Shown here: one piece after another, positions 27,538 to 36,453 of the stretch
How the letters are laid out: each line of letters starts with the position of its first letter
Numbering within the stretch: the first letter of the stretch is position 1
NCBI GenBank assembly: GCA_021108375.1
Contig: JAIORA010000034.1
Coordinates: 1 to 64,000 of the forward strand
DNA: 64,000 nucleotides
Direction of reading: 5' to 3'
Source: Anaerohalosphaeraceae bacterium
Lineage (GTDB): Bacteria; Planctomycetota; Phycisphaerae; Sedimentisphaerales; UBA12454
Notes under the pieces: model-generated
Seen by the model: the letters and a program-made list of their open reading frames with translations, nothing else
Database searches by the model: none
What the model was told of the DNA's origin: nothing
Made by a program: the position numbers and the translations under genes

Positions 27538-28595
27538 TGATAACACTTACAAAAGAACAAAAAGACATTATTCTTGATTATTATTTCGGATGCGCCCCGG
27601 ACGATGAGGCTGCTCAGGCTCGTTCGCTTGTGTCCAGCCATCAAGGTGCTGCCGAATTTTTGGACAAGCTCGATGGTTCTCTTTCGCCATTGGCTCATCT
27701 TGGCGATGAGGACGCTCATATTTGTCCGGAGCATTTGGTCGGGGCGACTCTCGAAAAACTCGATTTTGAAGATACTACCTCTGCAAGCGAAAGGCTCGGC
27801 GAACTTCTTGATGTTGAAAAGCAAAAACCTGTAACAACAAGTATGGGCTTTTGGCGGCGAGCTTTTGAAATGGCAGCTATTGCCGCGATGGTGATTTTTG
27901 TTTCGGGGCTTTTCGTTCCTGTTACTCGCCATATGCGCGCTCAGGCTTGGAAAACGGCGTGCAGTTTGAACCTTTCTAAAATAGCAAACGGCATAACCAG
28001 TTACGCCTCTGACAATAACAATCAACTGCCAACGGTAGCGACCTCTCCCGGCGAGGCCTGGTGGAAAGTCGGTTCCGAGACTAAGAACAACCAGTCGAAT
28101 ACTCGTCATTTATGGCTGCTCGTTCAGAGGGGCTATCTCCGTCCGGAGGTTTTCGTTTGTCCCGGCTCGACAGGCGGCAAGTTAGCCAGGCTTAATGGTG
28201 CAACTCTGAAAAATTACCGGGATTTTCCCAACAAACGTTATATCTCATACAGCTTCAAACTGATTTGCGACCCCACAAAAGCGTCTCTCCCGCAACGTTC
28301 AGTCGTCTTGATGGCTGATTCAAATCCGATATTTAGTAACTCGTTAGGTGATGCTGCCAATTGCGATAAGAGCGAATTTACGCCGGTAAAGCTTTGCGAA
28401 AGGCTGATGAAAATCAACAGCAGAAACCATTACAAAAAGGGGCAGAACGTTATGTTCAGTGATGGTGCTGTCCTGTTTTTGAAACGGCGGACGGTAGCTG
28501 ACGGCCATGATGACATCTTTACCGTTAAGGGCCTTGATGTTTACAGGGGCATAGAGGTGCCTTCGTCCGAAACGGATATTTTCCTTGTGCCGTAG
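27537..28595 (+). CDS. Anti-sigma-like membrane protein with pseudopilin-type outer domain
   Basis: 352 residues from ATG 27537 (TGATG coupling with the sigma gene). Residues about 1-100 are cytoplasmic and helical, like an anti-sigma domain but without a clear zinc site. One transmembrane helix follows (about 108-128, AAIAAMVIFVSGLFVPV). The outer domain begins KTACSLNLSKIANGITSYASDNN and ends NHYKKGQNVMFSDGAVLFLK, the layout of planctomycete pseudopilin-like proteins (H-X9-DG type, here H-X10-DG). Coupling to the sigma gene implies sigma control; the pseudopilin-like part could sense the envelope. No named family for the whole architecture is known to me. Confidence 0.75.
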   Translation: MITLTKEQKDIILDYYFGCAPDDEAAQARSLVSSHQGAAEFLDKLDGSLSPLAHLGDEDAHICPEHLVGATLEKLDFEDTTSASERLGELLDVEKQKPVTTSMGFWRRAFEMAAIAAMVIFVSGLFVPVTRHMRAQAWKTACSLNLSKIANGITSYASDNNNQLPTVATSPGEAWWKVGSETKNNQSNTRHLWLLVQRGYLRPEVFVCPGSTGGKLARLNGATLKNYRDFPNKRYISYSFKLICDPTKASLPQRSVVLMADSNPIFSNSLGDAANCDKSEFTPVKLCERLMKINSRNHYKKGQNVMFSDGAVLFLKRRTVADGHDDIFTVKGLDVYRGIEVPSSETDIFLVP

Positions 28596-28654
28596 AGTTC
28601 ACAGAGTTTTTTTAGACATCCGCCGTCGCCGAGGCTATGGCGGGACAAGATATT

Positions 28655-28695
28655 CGGGGGCTAAGTAACTCGGCCGTGCCGGCCGAGGCTAAACG
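28655..28695. repeat. Repeat module CTCGGCC-GTGCC-GGCCGAG
   Basis: ggggg-ctaa.taactcggccg followed by the palindrome 28669-28687 and gctaaacgg repeats the module at 5466-5507 almost exactly. It lies between the convergent anti-sigma-like and queG genes. Confidence 0.8.
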
Positions 28696-28707
28696 GCAAT
28701 GTGTCCC

Positions 28708-29640
28708 TTAGAGTTTTTCATTTTCCAGACAGATTTCCGCATTTCTCTTGAGTTTATCAAGTCCTGTTCTTTCGAGAGCGGAACCGGCAAAGAGCTTATC
28801 GAAATCTTCCTGACTCCAGTTTGTAATATCCTGCGGTTTTACATCGCGTCTTTCAGGGAAAAATTTAAAATTTTTATTCGCGCAAAGCGGTGCTTTATTT
28901 GAATATGGACAAGCCAAAACACATCGGTCGCATCCAAAAAGACTATTGCCGATTTTCGGTTTCAGTTCCTCTGTGATATCTCCTTTATGTTCGATTGTCA
29001 GATAACTTATACATTTGCGGGCATCGAAATTGCCATCTGCGCTAAGTGCGCCGGTAGGGCAGGCTTTGATGCACTTATTGCAATTATAGCAGTTAAGTTT
29101 AGTCGGCTCATCTTCTTCCAAAGGCAGGTCTGTTATCAGTTCGCCGAGCAGAATTTTCGGGCCTATATGCGGATTTATCAGCATATGGTTTTTGCCTATG
29201 AACCCTAAACCTGCCCGGGCGGCAAGATGTCGTTCGGCAAGCGGGACAGAACCGACGCACGCTTTGGCTTTTAGATTAGGCGAAAACTGCTCCTTCAGAA
29301 AATCAGCGAGAGCGAAAAGCCTCTGCTTCATAAACGGATTATAGTTTTCGTAAAGAGCGTAATCGGATATGGGGCATTGCGTTTTAGAGTCTGATTTTTC
29401 AGATTTATAATTGAGACCTACGCATATTACTGATTTGGCTCCTTCAAGCAGGGTGGCAGGGTTGATTCGTATTTCAAAGTTTCGGTTCATATATTCCATC
29501 GAGCCGAAAAGGCCGGCATTTAGCCATTGGCGCAGAAGTTTGCAATCAGTATCGCAAATCGGCTCAGTGGTGGTTATCCCGACAATATCAAAGCCCAGCG
29601 AAATGGCCTTGTCCTTTATTTGCTGTTCTTTGCTTTTCAT
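28708..29640 (-). CDS. queG: Epoxyqueuosine reductase QueG
   Basis: Cobalamin-dependent iron-sulfur enzyme reducing epoxyqueuosine to queuosine in tRNA anticodons. 310 residues, near the usual bacterial size. Visible landmarks are the CDTDCKLLRQWLNAGLFGSMEYM-type N-terminus, an AKSVICVGLNY block, and two 4Fe-4S motifs, CYNCNKCIKACP and CDRCVLACPY. The short form without a C-terminal HEAT extension is common. It converges with the anti-sigma-like gene and is divergent from the phosphorylase gene. Confidence 0.93.
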   Translation of the reverse strand: MKSKEQQIKDKAISLGFDIVGITTTEPICDTDCKLLRQWLNAGLFGSMEYMNRNFEIRINPATLLEGAKSVICVGLNYKSEKSDSKTQCPISDYALYENYNPFMKQRLFALADFLKEQFSPNLKAKACVGSVPLAERHLAARAGLGFIGKNHMLINPHIGPKILLGELITDLPLEEDEPTKLNCYNCNKCIKACPTGALSADGNFDARKCISYLTIEHKGDITEELKPKIGNSLFGCDRCVLACPYSNKAPLCANKNFKFFPERRDVKPQDITNWSQEDFDKLFAGSALERTGLDKLKRNAEICLENEKL

Positions 29641-29721
29641 AATAGATTAAAATCATTCTATTAGTACTTGCCAAAGATGACAAGATTAATTAAAATCCAC
29701 ATCTAGAAAAGGAGTGTTTTG

Positions 29722-30594
29722 ATGGGACAGATTGTTGGAATTATTGGCGGTTCGGGTATTGGCGACGAAATCGAAAATATGCTCAAGTCAGCTAAAAAGG
29801 TAAAGGTCGAAACGCCTTTCGGCCCGCCAAGTGGCGAAATTCTAATGGGCTGTTTCGGCAGTAAGACAATCGCCTTTATCAATCGTCACGGCACGGGACA
29901 TAAATTCAGTCCGTCAACAGTTCCATACGCCGCTAACATTTATGCGCTTAAGAAAATCGGTGTAACTACCGTTATATCCAGTTGTGCCTGCGGTTCGCTT
30001 CAGGAAGAAATTCGTCCCAAAGAGCTTATCGTAGTTGACCAGATAATAGACAAAACCGTCAAAAGACAAAACACATTTTTTGATGAGGTTGGCGCAGCCC
30101 ATTGCGAGTTGGCCCAGCCTTATTGTGGCAGGCTGAGGAAAGCGATTTTAGATGTTGCCGACAAAGTGCAGATGAAGGTACATCACGCCGGGACTTATGT
30201 ATGTATGGAAGGGCCGGCGTTCTCGACCAGAGCGGAATCGCTTATGCACAAAAGCTGGGGAGCGGACTTGATAGGTATGACCGCGATGCCGGAGGCCAAG
30301 CTTGCCAGAGAAGCACAAATGTGTTTTGCACTGGTAGCGATGGCCAGCGATTATGACTGCTGGCGGGACGTGCAGAAAAGCAAGGACAAACATCAACTGC
30401 TCGCGGAGATTATCGGTAATTTGAACGCCGCAACAACCAACGCTATCAGTCTTATAAAAACTGTTCTGGAAACTGATGGTTTGTTGTGCAGCGACGATTG
30501 CCAATGCAGAAAGAGTCTCGATTTAGCTCTCTGGACAAAGCTGGAAATCATCGACCCAAAATTCAACGAAATGTTGGATATTCTCAGAAAATGA
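29722..30594 (+). CDS. mtnP: S-methyl-5'-thioadenosine phosphorylase
   Basis: Purine nucleoside phosphorylase family protein that splits methylthioadenosine to adenine and methylthioribose phosphate. 290 residues from ATG 29722, with AAAGGAGTG upstream. Phosphate-binding GGSGIGDEIE, NRHGTGHKFSPSTVPYAANI, the EGPAFSTRAES motif and MTAMPEAKLAREAQM with the DYDCW end agree with MTA phosphorylases. 6-oxopurine specificity cannot be excluded but is less likely. Confidence 0.9.
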   Translation: MGQIVGIIGGSGIGDEIENMLKSAKKVKVETPFGPPSGEILMGCFGSKTIAFINRHGTGHKFSPSTVPYAANIYALKKIGVTTVISSCACGSLQEEIRPKELIVVDQIIDKTVKRQNTFFDEVGAAHCELAQPYCGRLRKAILDVADKVQMKVHHAGTYVCMEGPAFSTRAESLMHKSWGADLIGMTAMPEAKLAREAQMCFALVAMASDYDCWRDVQKSKDKHQLLAEIIGNLNAATTNAISLIKTVLETDGLLCSDDCQCRKSLDLALWTKLEIIDPKFNEMLDILRK

Positions 30595-30595
30595 T

Positions 30596-30627
30596 GACCG
30601 GCAATTCCGCCAAGCGGTCTTGTTTTT
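30596..30627 (+). terminator. Probable intrinsic terminator after mtnP
   Basis: GACCG (30596-30600) and CGGTC (30615-30619) form a stem that can extend with an inner GGC/GCC pair, followed by TTGTTTTT. It starts one base after the mtnP stop codon. Confidence 0.5.
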
Positions 30628-30729
30628 AGCTGATAGAAGCGTTTTTTGTTCCGATAAAGTTTCACACTGAATATCTTTTTTACATTTTGGAAAAATTCCC
30701 CCACACTGTTGCCCTCAATTAGTTAGGAC

Positions 30730-30775
30730 AACAAGGTTTTTTGAGCTTTATCTGCGATGCTTATAGGACCTTGTT
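30730..30775. promoter_or_regulatory. 8-bp inverted repeat in the 393-bp gap before two response regulators
   Basis: AACAAGGT (30730-30737) and ACCTTGTT (30768-30775) are perfect inverted copies 30 bp apart. Otherwise the 30628-30987 region shows no gene and no repeat module. Function unknown. Confidence 0.3.
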
Positions 30776-30987
30776 TTCTCGCCGGACAAATCCCTTTATC
30801 TCAGTTTTACAGCTAGAAGACGGAGCCGTGTTTTGTCGAATACATCTTTTGTAGGAGTCAGTTACTTAGTATGTAGCGTGATTTTATGGGGTTGGCAGGT
30901 GTTTTTGAAATGCGGGGCCAGCAACAGGCGGGCTGAATTCACAGTAGGTTTTGCAGTCAGGTCTATATAAAAAGGAGTCAAAATATC

Positions 30988-31452
30988 GTGGAAAATAAAA
31001 GAAAACAAAAAGCAGATGTCGTCGTTATGATTGACGATGACCGTGTTGACAGGGAGATCATAAAGGCAGCGCTGTTATCGCAGGATTATCCTTTGCGGCT
31101 GGAGGTTTTTGGTTCTGCCATTGAGGCGGTGGATTATCTTGAAAAATGCATCTTTGACCCGAAAAGTAATCCATTGCCTAAGCTCGTACTGCTTGATTTG
31201 AATATGCCGGGGATGGATGGTAAGGAGTTTCTGCGGACTGTCAAACGGGATAAAATTTTGTGTACCATTCCGGTAATAATAGTCTCTTCTTCAGACTACA
31301 ACGAAGATGTAAGAGGCTGCTATGAGTTGCAGGCTGCCGGATATATTCACAAGGCTTCTATGCCGGGTCAGTTCCGGGACATTTTCGAAAAACTGATAAA
31401 GTACTGGTTTGAAACGTCTGAAAGCCGAATGATAGGTTCTTCGACAGAGTAA
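30988..31452 (+). CDS. Single-domain response regulator (Rcp-type receiver) 1
   Basis: 154 residues, GTG start at 30988 with AAGGAGT upstream. A lone receiver domain: acidic pocket IDDDRVD, phosphoacceptor in LLDLNMPGMDG, switch serines VSSSD and lysine GYIHKAS. The long alpha4 region is of the Rcp1 type, which interacts with phytochrome-like kinases elsewhere. No kinase is adjacent. A paralogue follows 32 bp downstream. Confidence 0.9.
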   Translation: MENKRKQKADVVVMIDDDRVDREIIKAALLSQDYPLRLEVFGSAIEAVDYLEKCIFDPKSNPLPKLVLLDLNMPGMDGKEFLRTVKRDKILCTIPVIIVSSSDYNEDVRGCYELQAAGYIHKASMPGQFRDIFEKLIKYWFETSESRMIGSSTE

Positions 31453-31484
31453 AACTACTAATATGAATTTAACTGGAGTTTCAA

Positions 31485-31958
31485 ATGGACAGTTATAAAT
31501 GTAAAGCAGCTACAATAATGCTCATAGAAAATGACCCCGGCGACCAGAAGCTCGTCAGGCTCTCTTTTCGGAAGCAGCATATTGCTAACGAGCTTGTTGT
31601 CGTGGAAAACGGCGAGCAGGCTCTTGATTATCTCCATGATTGCAAAGGTTATGGCGAGATGCCGGAGTTGATTCTGCTCGACCTTAATACGCCGGGAATG
31701 TGCGGCAGAGAATTTTTAAAGAAAATAAAATCTGATAAGGAGCTTTCCTTTATTCCGGTTGTTATTCTGACAACATCGGATTCAGATGCTGACATACTCG
31801 ATAGTTTCAAGTTGCAGGTTGCCGGCTACATAAAGAAAGTCGCTGATATTGAAGATTTTATGCGGATGATGAAAAATCTTACCGATTACTGGTTTACTAT
31901 ATGCAAGAGAGTCGATTGTGCTGGCAGCGAGAAGCCTGAATGTGCTGTTAAAGGATGA
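31485..31958 (+). CDS. Single-domain response regulator (Rcp-type receiver) 2
   Basis: 157 residues, ATG 31485 with CTGGAG upstream. Receiver motifs: IENDPGDQKLV, phosphoacceptor LLDLNTPGMCG, LTTSDSD, and GYIKKV with the conserved lysine. It is a diverged paralogue of the preceding gene and in the same transcript, so the two may compete for, or relay from, one distant kinase. The ENDPGD start is typical of Rcp-type regulators. Confidence 0.9.
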   Translation: MDSYKCKAATIMLIENDPGDQKLVRLSFRKQHIANELVVVENGEQALDYLHDCKGYGEMPELILLDLNTPGMCGREFLKKIKSDKELSFIPVVILTTSDSDADILDSFKLQVAGYIKKVADIEDFMRMMKNLTDYWFTICKRVDCAGSEKPECAVKG

Positions 31959-32129
31959 CTGATTAGAGCAATTCAAGAAAATCTATACCCATCGGCGGCT
32001 ACCGCAAATTGCCATAACTTTTTCCGGCTGTATCGGAATATGCCAATATGCCTGCTTCGCCGTCATTGTTCTGACAATTTTCGCTACACCACAATGGGCA
32101 CATCTTTACTTGAAGTACTCTAAAATGTT

Positions 32130-33650
32130 CTAATTTGTACCGCCGTAGATAAACCGCATCTTTTCAACATTCGGAATAAATGCCAGCTTTGTTTTGCCAG
32201 CCGTGAAGCCGCTGGGCCAATACACAAAGAATGCCTTGCCGACCAGATAATCCCGCGGAACAGTTCCGGCCCGATACCTCTTGCCGTTATTTCCAAGTCC
32301 TTCAACCGGCCACAATCTCGAGTCCGCGCTGTCGGGGCTGTTGTCTCCGAGTACGAAAAATTCATCATCGCCGAGCGTAAACGGGTCGCCTTGGCCTGCT
32401 CTTAACACAGGTCTTTTGTTGTCCTGTCTTATGTTTAGATAATGTATGTCTCTGTAAAGTGCCAAATGAGACAGCGATAATTTTCCTGAGCCGAAAACAA
32501 TCGCGTCAGGATTACTTTGCGGCAGTATCGTACCCGCATCATTTTTGTCAGGGCCAAGGTCATAGATGAGTTTCTCATTTGCAACTTCGAAAATCAGTCT
32601 ATGGTCAACGTTAGCGAATTTAACCTGAACCGGTGTTTGCCCAATGGTCAAATCGGATTGAGTTTTTGCAAGCTCTGTCGTTGTACCATCAGAGGCCAGC
32701 TTTTCGATTGTCATCATTCCCGCCCGGCCAATAGCGGCTTTGTACAGCGTTCCGTATTTTTGCAGGCCGATACCTATCACACAATCATTTCCGTCGGATG
32801 TCGCGTAAAATTCCATCATAAGGTCGCTGCAAATCGGGAGATTCCTATAATGCATTGGTGAGCCATAGGCGTACGATGCCTGGAAATTATTGCCTTTTTG
32901 AACATCGTAATACATAATGTTCGTTTCCCCTGAAGGACTGTCGAGAGTAAAAACTGTTGACTTCGCTTTGTTGAACGTCCATTTGGAATTACTGTCATTT
33001 GAAAACGGCAGCTTCCAGCCGTGTCCGTTAAAGCGTACTTCGTTGGGCCTGACAGGCTGATAGTCGTTGACATAAATCGGCATCCACATTTCCTGCTGTA
33101 CCTTTGCGGGCTTGCGTGCGATTTGCCCATCGATATAAATATCGCCATCAATTATTTCGAGCGTTTCGCCTGGCCTGGCGATGAGTCTTTTTATATAATT
33201 TTCAGTCGGATTGGTGGGGTTCTTGAACACCACAACATCCCATCTCTTCGGGTCGGTAAATTGGTAGAGACCCTTAAAAACAAGAATGCGGTCGCCGTTG
33301 GATTTTGGCACTACGGTATTAGTGTTTTCGTAGTAGCCGCAGCTTGAGCACCTTGGGTTCGGCAGCAATCTGAATTTGCCGTCCGAGGTGGCCGTGCCGA
33401 ATTTTCTCGGAGCTTCCGGGTCAAAATTAAATTCGTATTCATATCCGCATTGACTACAGCGAATTCTGAAATGGTCACCCATAAGCGTATCAGCCATACT
33501 GCCTGTCGGAATCCTGAACGCCTCCAGCACAAACGCCCGAAAAACGAACGCCAGAACGAATGCGGTGATTAGCCATTCAAATGTATTAGCTACCGACTCA
33601 GCGGTCGAGTGTCTTTTTTTTGCGTGTTTTTTTTCTGCCGACATCTGCAA
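32130..33650 (-). CDS. lepB: Signal peptidase I with zinc-ribbon and large beta-rich insertions
   Basis: Membrane serine-lysine protease that removes signal peptides. An N-terminal transmembrane helix (about 24-43) precedes FRIPTGSM with catalytic Ser51. The second catalytic box NYIKRLIARPGE gives Lys154, and the GDNS box is at 445-448. Between Ser and Lys is a Cys65-X2-Cys68 / Cys101-X2-Cys104 zinc-ribbon-like insertion. Between the Lys box and GDNS there are about 240 extra residues (about 200-430) with the look of a LamG/laminin-like beta sandwich. At 506 residues it is roughly twice the minimal form. A second ATG lies two codons in (33644). Confidence 0.9.
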   Translation of the reverse strand: MQMSAEKKHAKKRHSTAESVANTFEWLITAFVLAFVFRAFVLEAFRIPTGSMADTLMGDHFRIRCSQCGYEYEFNFDPEAPRKFGTATSDGKFRLLPNPRCSSCGYYENTNTVVPKSNGDRILVFKGLYQFTDPKRWDVVVFKNPTNPTENYIKRLIARPGETLEIIDGDIYIDGQIARKPAKVQQEMWMPIYVNDYQPVRPNEVRFNGHGWKLPFSNDSNSKWTFNKAKSTVFTLDSPSGETNIMYYDVQKGNNFQASYAYGSPMHYRNLPICSDLMMEFYATSDGNDCVIGIGLQKYGTLYKAAIGRAGMMTIEKLASDGTTTELAKTQSDLTIGQTPVQVKFANVDHRLIFEVANEKLIYDLGPDKNDAGTILPQSNPDAIVFGSGKLSLSHLALYRDIHYLNIRQDNKRPVLRAGQGDPFTLGDDEFFVLGDNSPDSADSRLWPVEGLGNNGKRYRAGTVPRDYLVGKAFFVYWPSGFTAGKTKLAFIPNVEKMRFIYGGTN

Positions 33651-33764
33651 ATCCTTTTATATAAAAGCGTAAGGGGCGTTCTGATAATTGCTTTCAGGCG
33701 GTAAGTATAGACCGCTGGCGGGCTTATTGCAAGCGGAGATTTTCGACTCGCACCCGAAAAGTGT

Positions 33765-33793
33765 TTGACCTGTCGCATCGGCCTCGGTATCCT
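33765..33793 (+). promoter_or_regulatory. Sigma-70-type promoter for the bactofilin-like gene
   Basis: TTGACC (33765-33770), 17-bp spacer, TATCCT (33788-33793), 53 bp before the ATG at 33847, in the divergent region shared with lepB. Confidence 0.55.
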
Positions 33794-33846
33794 GTCCTAC
33801 TGTAAATGTTGTATTTAAAACCGCTAATCTAAATCGGAGAGATATT

Positions 33847-34413
33847 ATGTCTGACGATGTGAGCAATCGGGTGGTAAACGAAAATTTCCAGTCCCAGCCG
33901 GAAGTTCAGGATAAGAAACAAAAAAGTACCGGCAAAAAATGGCTCATCGGTTGCAGCATAGGTTGTCTGGCGATGATTATTCTTTCTGTTTTGTTCTGCG
34001 GTGTCGGCGGATATTTTGGCTATAAATATGTACATAACAAGGTTGACCAGTGGTCTCAGGAGTTTGAGGACAAAGGTTTTGCGAAAATTACCGGCCACGT
34101 GATAGAACTTGCCGACGATGTCAACGAATCGACGTTATATATCGGACAGGTGGTCAAAATTTTTGGAAATTGCCAAGGCGATGTCGCTGTTATTGCTCAG
34201 GTCTGCCAAATTCACGGCAATGTGGAAGGAACGGTTTACTTTAGAGGCCAGATGTTGGAAATAGAGCCTAAGGCAACCATTCAAGGCGATATTGACGTTT
34301 TGGCACAGTCGGTTGTAATTTATGGAAAAGTTAACGGCCAAATCAATGGCAAATACCAGATACTCGACGACAAAACAGGCACCCAAAAGCCTGGCTGTCG
34401 AAATCGGCAATAG
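33847..34413 (+). CDS. Membrane-anchored bactofilin-like protein
   Basis: 188 residues: soluble N-terminus rich in Lys/Gln, one transmembrane helix (about 37-60), and a C-terminal domain of repeated 17-20 residue units (DVAVIAQVCQIHGNVEGTV, DIDVLAQSVVIYGKVNGQI) like the right-handed beta-helix of bactofilins. Bactofilins polymerise on the membrane and guide wall growth. Here the membrane anchor precedes the helix, so the domain may face outward. It has its own promoter and a following pseudopilin gene 54 bp downstream. Confidence 0.65.
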   Translation: MSDDVSNRVVNENFQSQPEVQDKKQKSTGKKWLIGCSIGCLAMIILSVLFCGVGGYFGYKYVHNKVDQWSQEFEDKGFAKITGHVIELADDVNESTLYIGQVVKIFGNCQGDVAVIAQVCQIHGNVEGTVYFRGQMLEIEPKATIQGDIDVLAQSVVIYGKVNGQINGKYQILDDKTGTQKPGCRNRQ

Positions 34414-34467
34414 CCGGGTCCGCAATTTTTCTGAACAATCGCTCAAATAATTTGGAGCAGTTGCAGT

Positions 34468-35328
34468 ATGACTCAGAAAAAAGCATTTACATTAGTTGAA
34501 ATCCTTGTCGTTATTTCGATAATAGCTTTGCTTATGGGAATTCTAATGCCCGCTCTGGTAGCTGTTCGCAAATCATCGAAAAAAATGATATGCGCTACTA
34601 ACTTAAAACAAATTTCGCTGGCGATAAATCTATACGCCGAAGACTATTCGGACAACATTATAAAGGCCGGTGAAATCCCTGAATCCGGCAGCGAAGAGGG
34701 GCTGCTTGGGCTTTGGCACATAGCACTTTTGCCTTATGTCGCCGAAAGTTTTTCCGGTGATTTGATGGAAGAAGATTATTCCAAGTTGTGGTTTTGTCCG
34801 GAGGATAAAGACCCCTATCCGCTGGGCTATAAAAACAGTCCGCACGGCGGGATGACCAGCTACGCTCTGAATGGTTACCATCAGGATGCCAACGATAGCC
34901 GGAATGCGATTAAATTAGGCCCGGCCGGAGGGTACAAATTTGCCGCAATTTCACATCCCGTCGAGTGTATGCTAATGGGCGAGACCTCTTACGCCTCACA
35001 GTTTTACGATATAGAATCCGAAAAGACCAGGCCGTTAAGCCTTGTTGCCGATGACGATGGCATAAAAATCAGTATTTTTGACCCACCCGACAGCAATAGC
35101 AATATACCAATCAATGGCCACCACAGAATGACCAGCGGTTTTTATCACAATGACAGTATGAACATAATGTTCGTTGATGGCCACATTGGCAATATCAAAG
35201 GCCGCCACGTTTCAGCCAATGATACATATTATCCAGTCAACTACCGCAGCGGGAATTATGCTTTCTGGCCGAGCCATACGCTGCCAACCGCGGATGAAAA
35301 CCCGTTGTTTTGGGGGCCGGGCTACTAA
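34468..35328 (+). CDS. Type II secretion/pilin-like protein (H-X9-DG family)
   Basis: 286 residues beginning with a type IV prepilin leader and helix: KKAFTLVEILVVISIIALL, with cleavage expected after Ala6 before the methylated Phe. The stalk ATNLKQISLAINLYAED and the C-terminal HNDSMNIMFVDG (H-X9-DG) belong to the pseudopilin group expanded in Planctomycetota. Such proteins are sorted by a prepilin peptidase; their role is unknown. No pilus assembly ATPase is near. Confidence 0.88.
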   Translation: MTQKKAFTLVEILVVISIIALLMGILMPALVAVRKSSKKMICATNLKQISLAINLYAEDYSDNIIKAGEIPESGSEEGLLGLWHIALLPYVAESFSGDLMEEDYSKLWFCPEDKDPYPLGYKNSPHGGMTSYALNGYHQDANDSRNAIKLGPAGGYKFAAISHPVECMLMGETSYASQFYDIESEKTRPLSLVADDDGIKISIFDPPDSNSNIPINGHHRMTSGFYHNDSMNIMFVDGHIGNIKGRHVSANDTYYPVNYRSGNYAFWPSHTLPTADENPLFWGPGY

Positions 35329-35334
35329 GGTGTT

Positions 35335-36372
35335 CTAAACCGAATCGGCGAAGATATTTACCAGTTTCTCGGTTTCGTCCCAGCCTATACAGCCATCGGT
35401 TAGAGACATTCCATATTTCAGTGGCTCACCTGGCTTTGGCTTTTGGTTGCCTTCGGCGAGAAAGCTCTCAAGCATTACGCCGGCAATAATATCTGTGCCG
35501 GATTTTATCTGCTCGACAACATTCAGCATAGCTACCCTCTGGCGCCGGTAGTCTTTACCGGAATTCGCGTGGCTGCAATCGATGATAATACCGTTTGAGA
35601 TACCAGCTTTTTTCAGCAGTATTTCAGCGAACGCGACATATTCCGCCGAATAATTCGGCTTGTTGGTGCCGCCTCGCATTACCAGATGTCCGAAGCGATT
35701 ACCTTTCGTCTCTGCGATGATTACCTGACCGTTGCGGTCGATTCCCATAAATGAATGTGTTCCAGCGGCAGCTCTGACAGCGTCTATTGCCGCAGTCAAA
35801 TTACCATCGGTTGAGTTCTTAAACCCTGTTGGCATTGACAGGCCGCTGGCCATCTGCCGATGAATTTGCGATTCCGTAGTCCTTGCCCCGATACCTGCCC
35901 ACGAAACCATATCCGCCAAATACTGCGGTACTATCGGGTCGAGAAGCTCGGTGCCCACAGGCAGCCCCAGTTCGGTTATTTTAAGCAAAATACTCCTTGC
36001 CTGATTCAGCCCCTGTTCTATATCGTATGAGCCGTCGAGATAAGGGTCGTAAATCATCCCTTTCCAGCCGAGTGTTGTGCGTGGTTTTTCAAAATAGGCA
36101 CGCATAATGATAACGATTTTATCTTTAATTTTGGATTGCAAATCTTTGAGCTTGGCGGCATATTCAAAGGTTGCGTCTTTATCGTGCAGCGAGCAAGGCC
36201 CGACCATAACGATTTTACGGTTATCGTGATTCGTCAATATCCGCTGAACTATCGTTCGCGACTTTGCCACAAAATCAGCCATCGCCTCAGTTTGCGGGTA
36301 ATTAGCCTTTAGTTTTTCAGGCGTAATCAGAGGCTTGAATTTTACGATATTTAGATTGTCTGTGAGTTCCAT
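35335..36372 (-). CDS. aroF: 3-deoxy-7-phosphoheptulonate synthase (class I DAHP synthase)
   Basis: First enzyme of the shikimate pathway, joining phosphoenolpyruvate and erythrose 4-phosphate. 345 residues, the usual AroF/G/H length. Clear motifs include IVMVGPCSLHD, KPRTTLGWKG, GARTTESQIHRQMASG with GFKNSTDG, and IDCSHANSGKDYRRQ with the metal-binding His. Which aromatic amino acid inhibits it cannot be read safely, so the symbol is one of three possible. It converges with the pseudopilin gene (6-bp gap). Confidence 0.93.
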   Translation of the reverse strand: MELTDNLNIVKFKPLITPEKLKANYPQTEAMADFVAKSRTIVQRILTNHDNRKIVMVGPCSLHDKDATFEYAAKLKDLQSKIKDKIVIIMRAYFEKPRTTLGWKGMIYDPYLDGSYDIEQGLNQARSILLKITELGLPVGTELLDPIVPQYLADMVSWAGIGARTTESQIHRQMASGLSMPTGFKNSTDGNLTAAIDAVRAAAGTHSFMGIDRNGQVIIAETKGNRFGHLVMRGGTNKPNYSAEYVAFAEILLKKAGISNGIIIDCSHANSGKDYRRQRVAMLNVVEQIKSGTDIIAGVMLESFLAEGNQKPKPGEPLKYGMSLTDGCIGWDETEKLVNIFADSV

Positions 36373-36453
36373 TTCTTAACCTTGTATAAACAAAACCGCA
36401 TTTTAACAAATATCTGCCCATTTGCAACGCGCATTTTATTGCCTTAAACTGCT

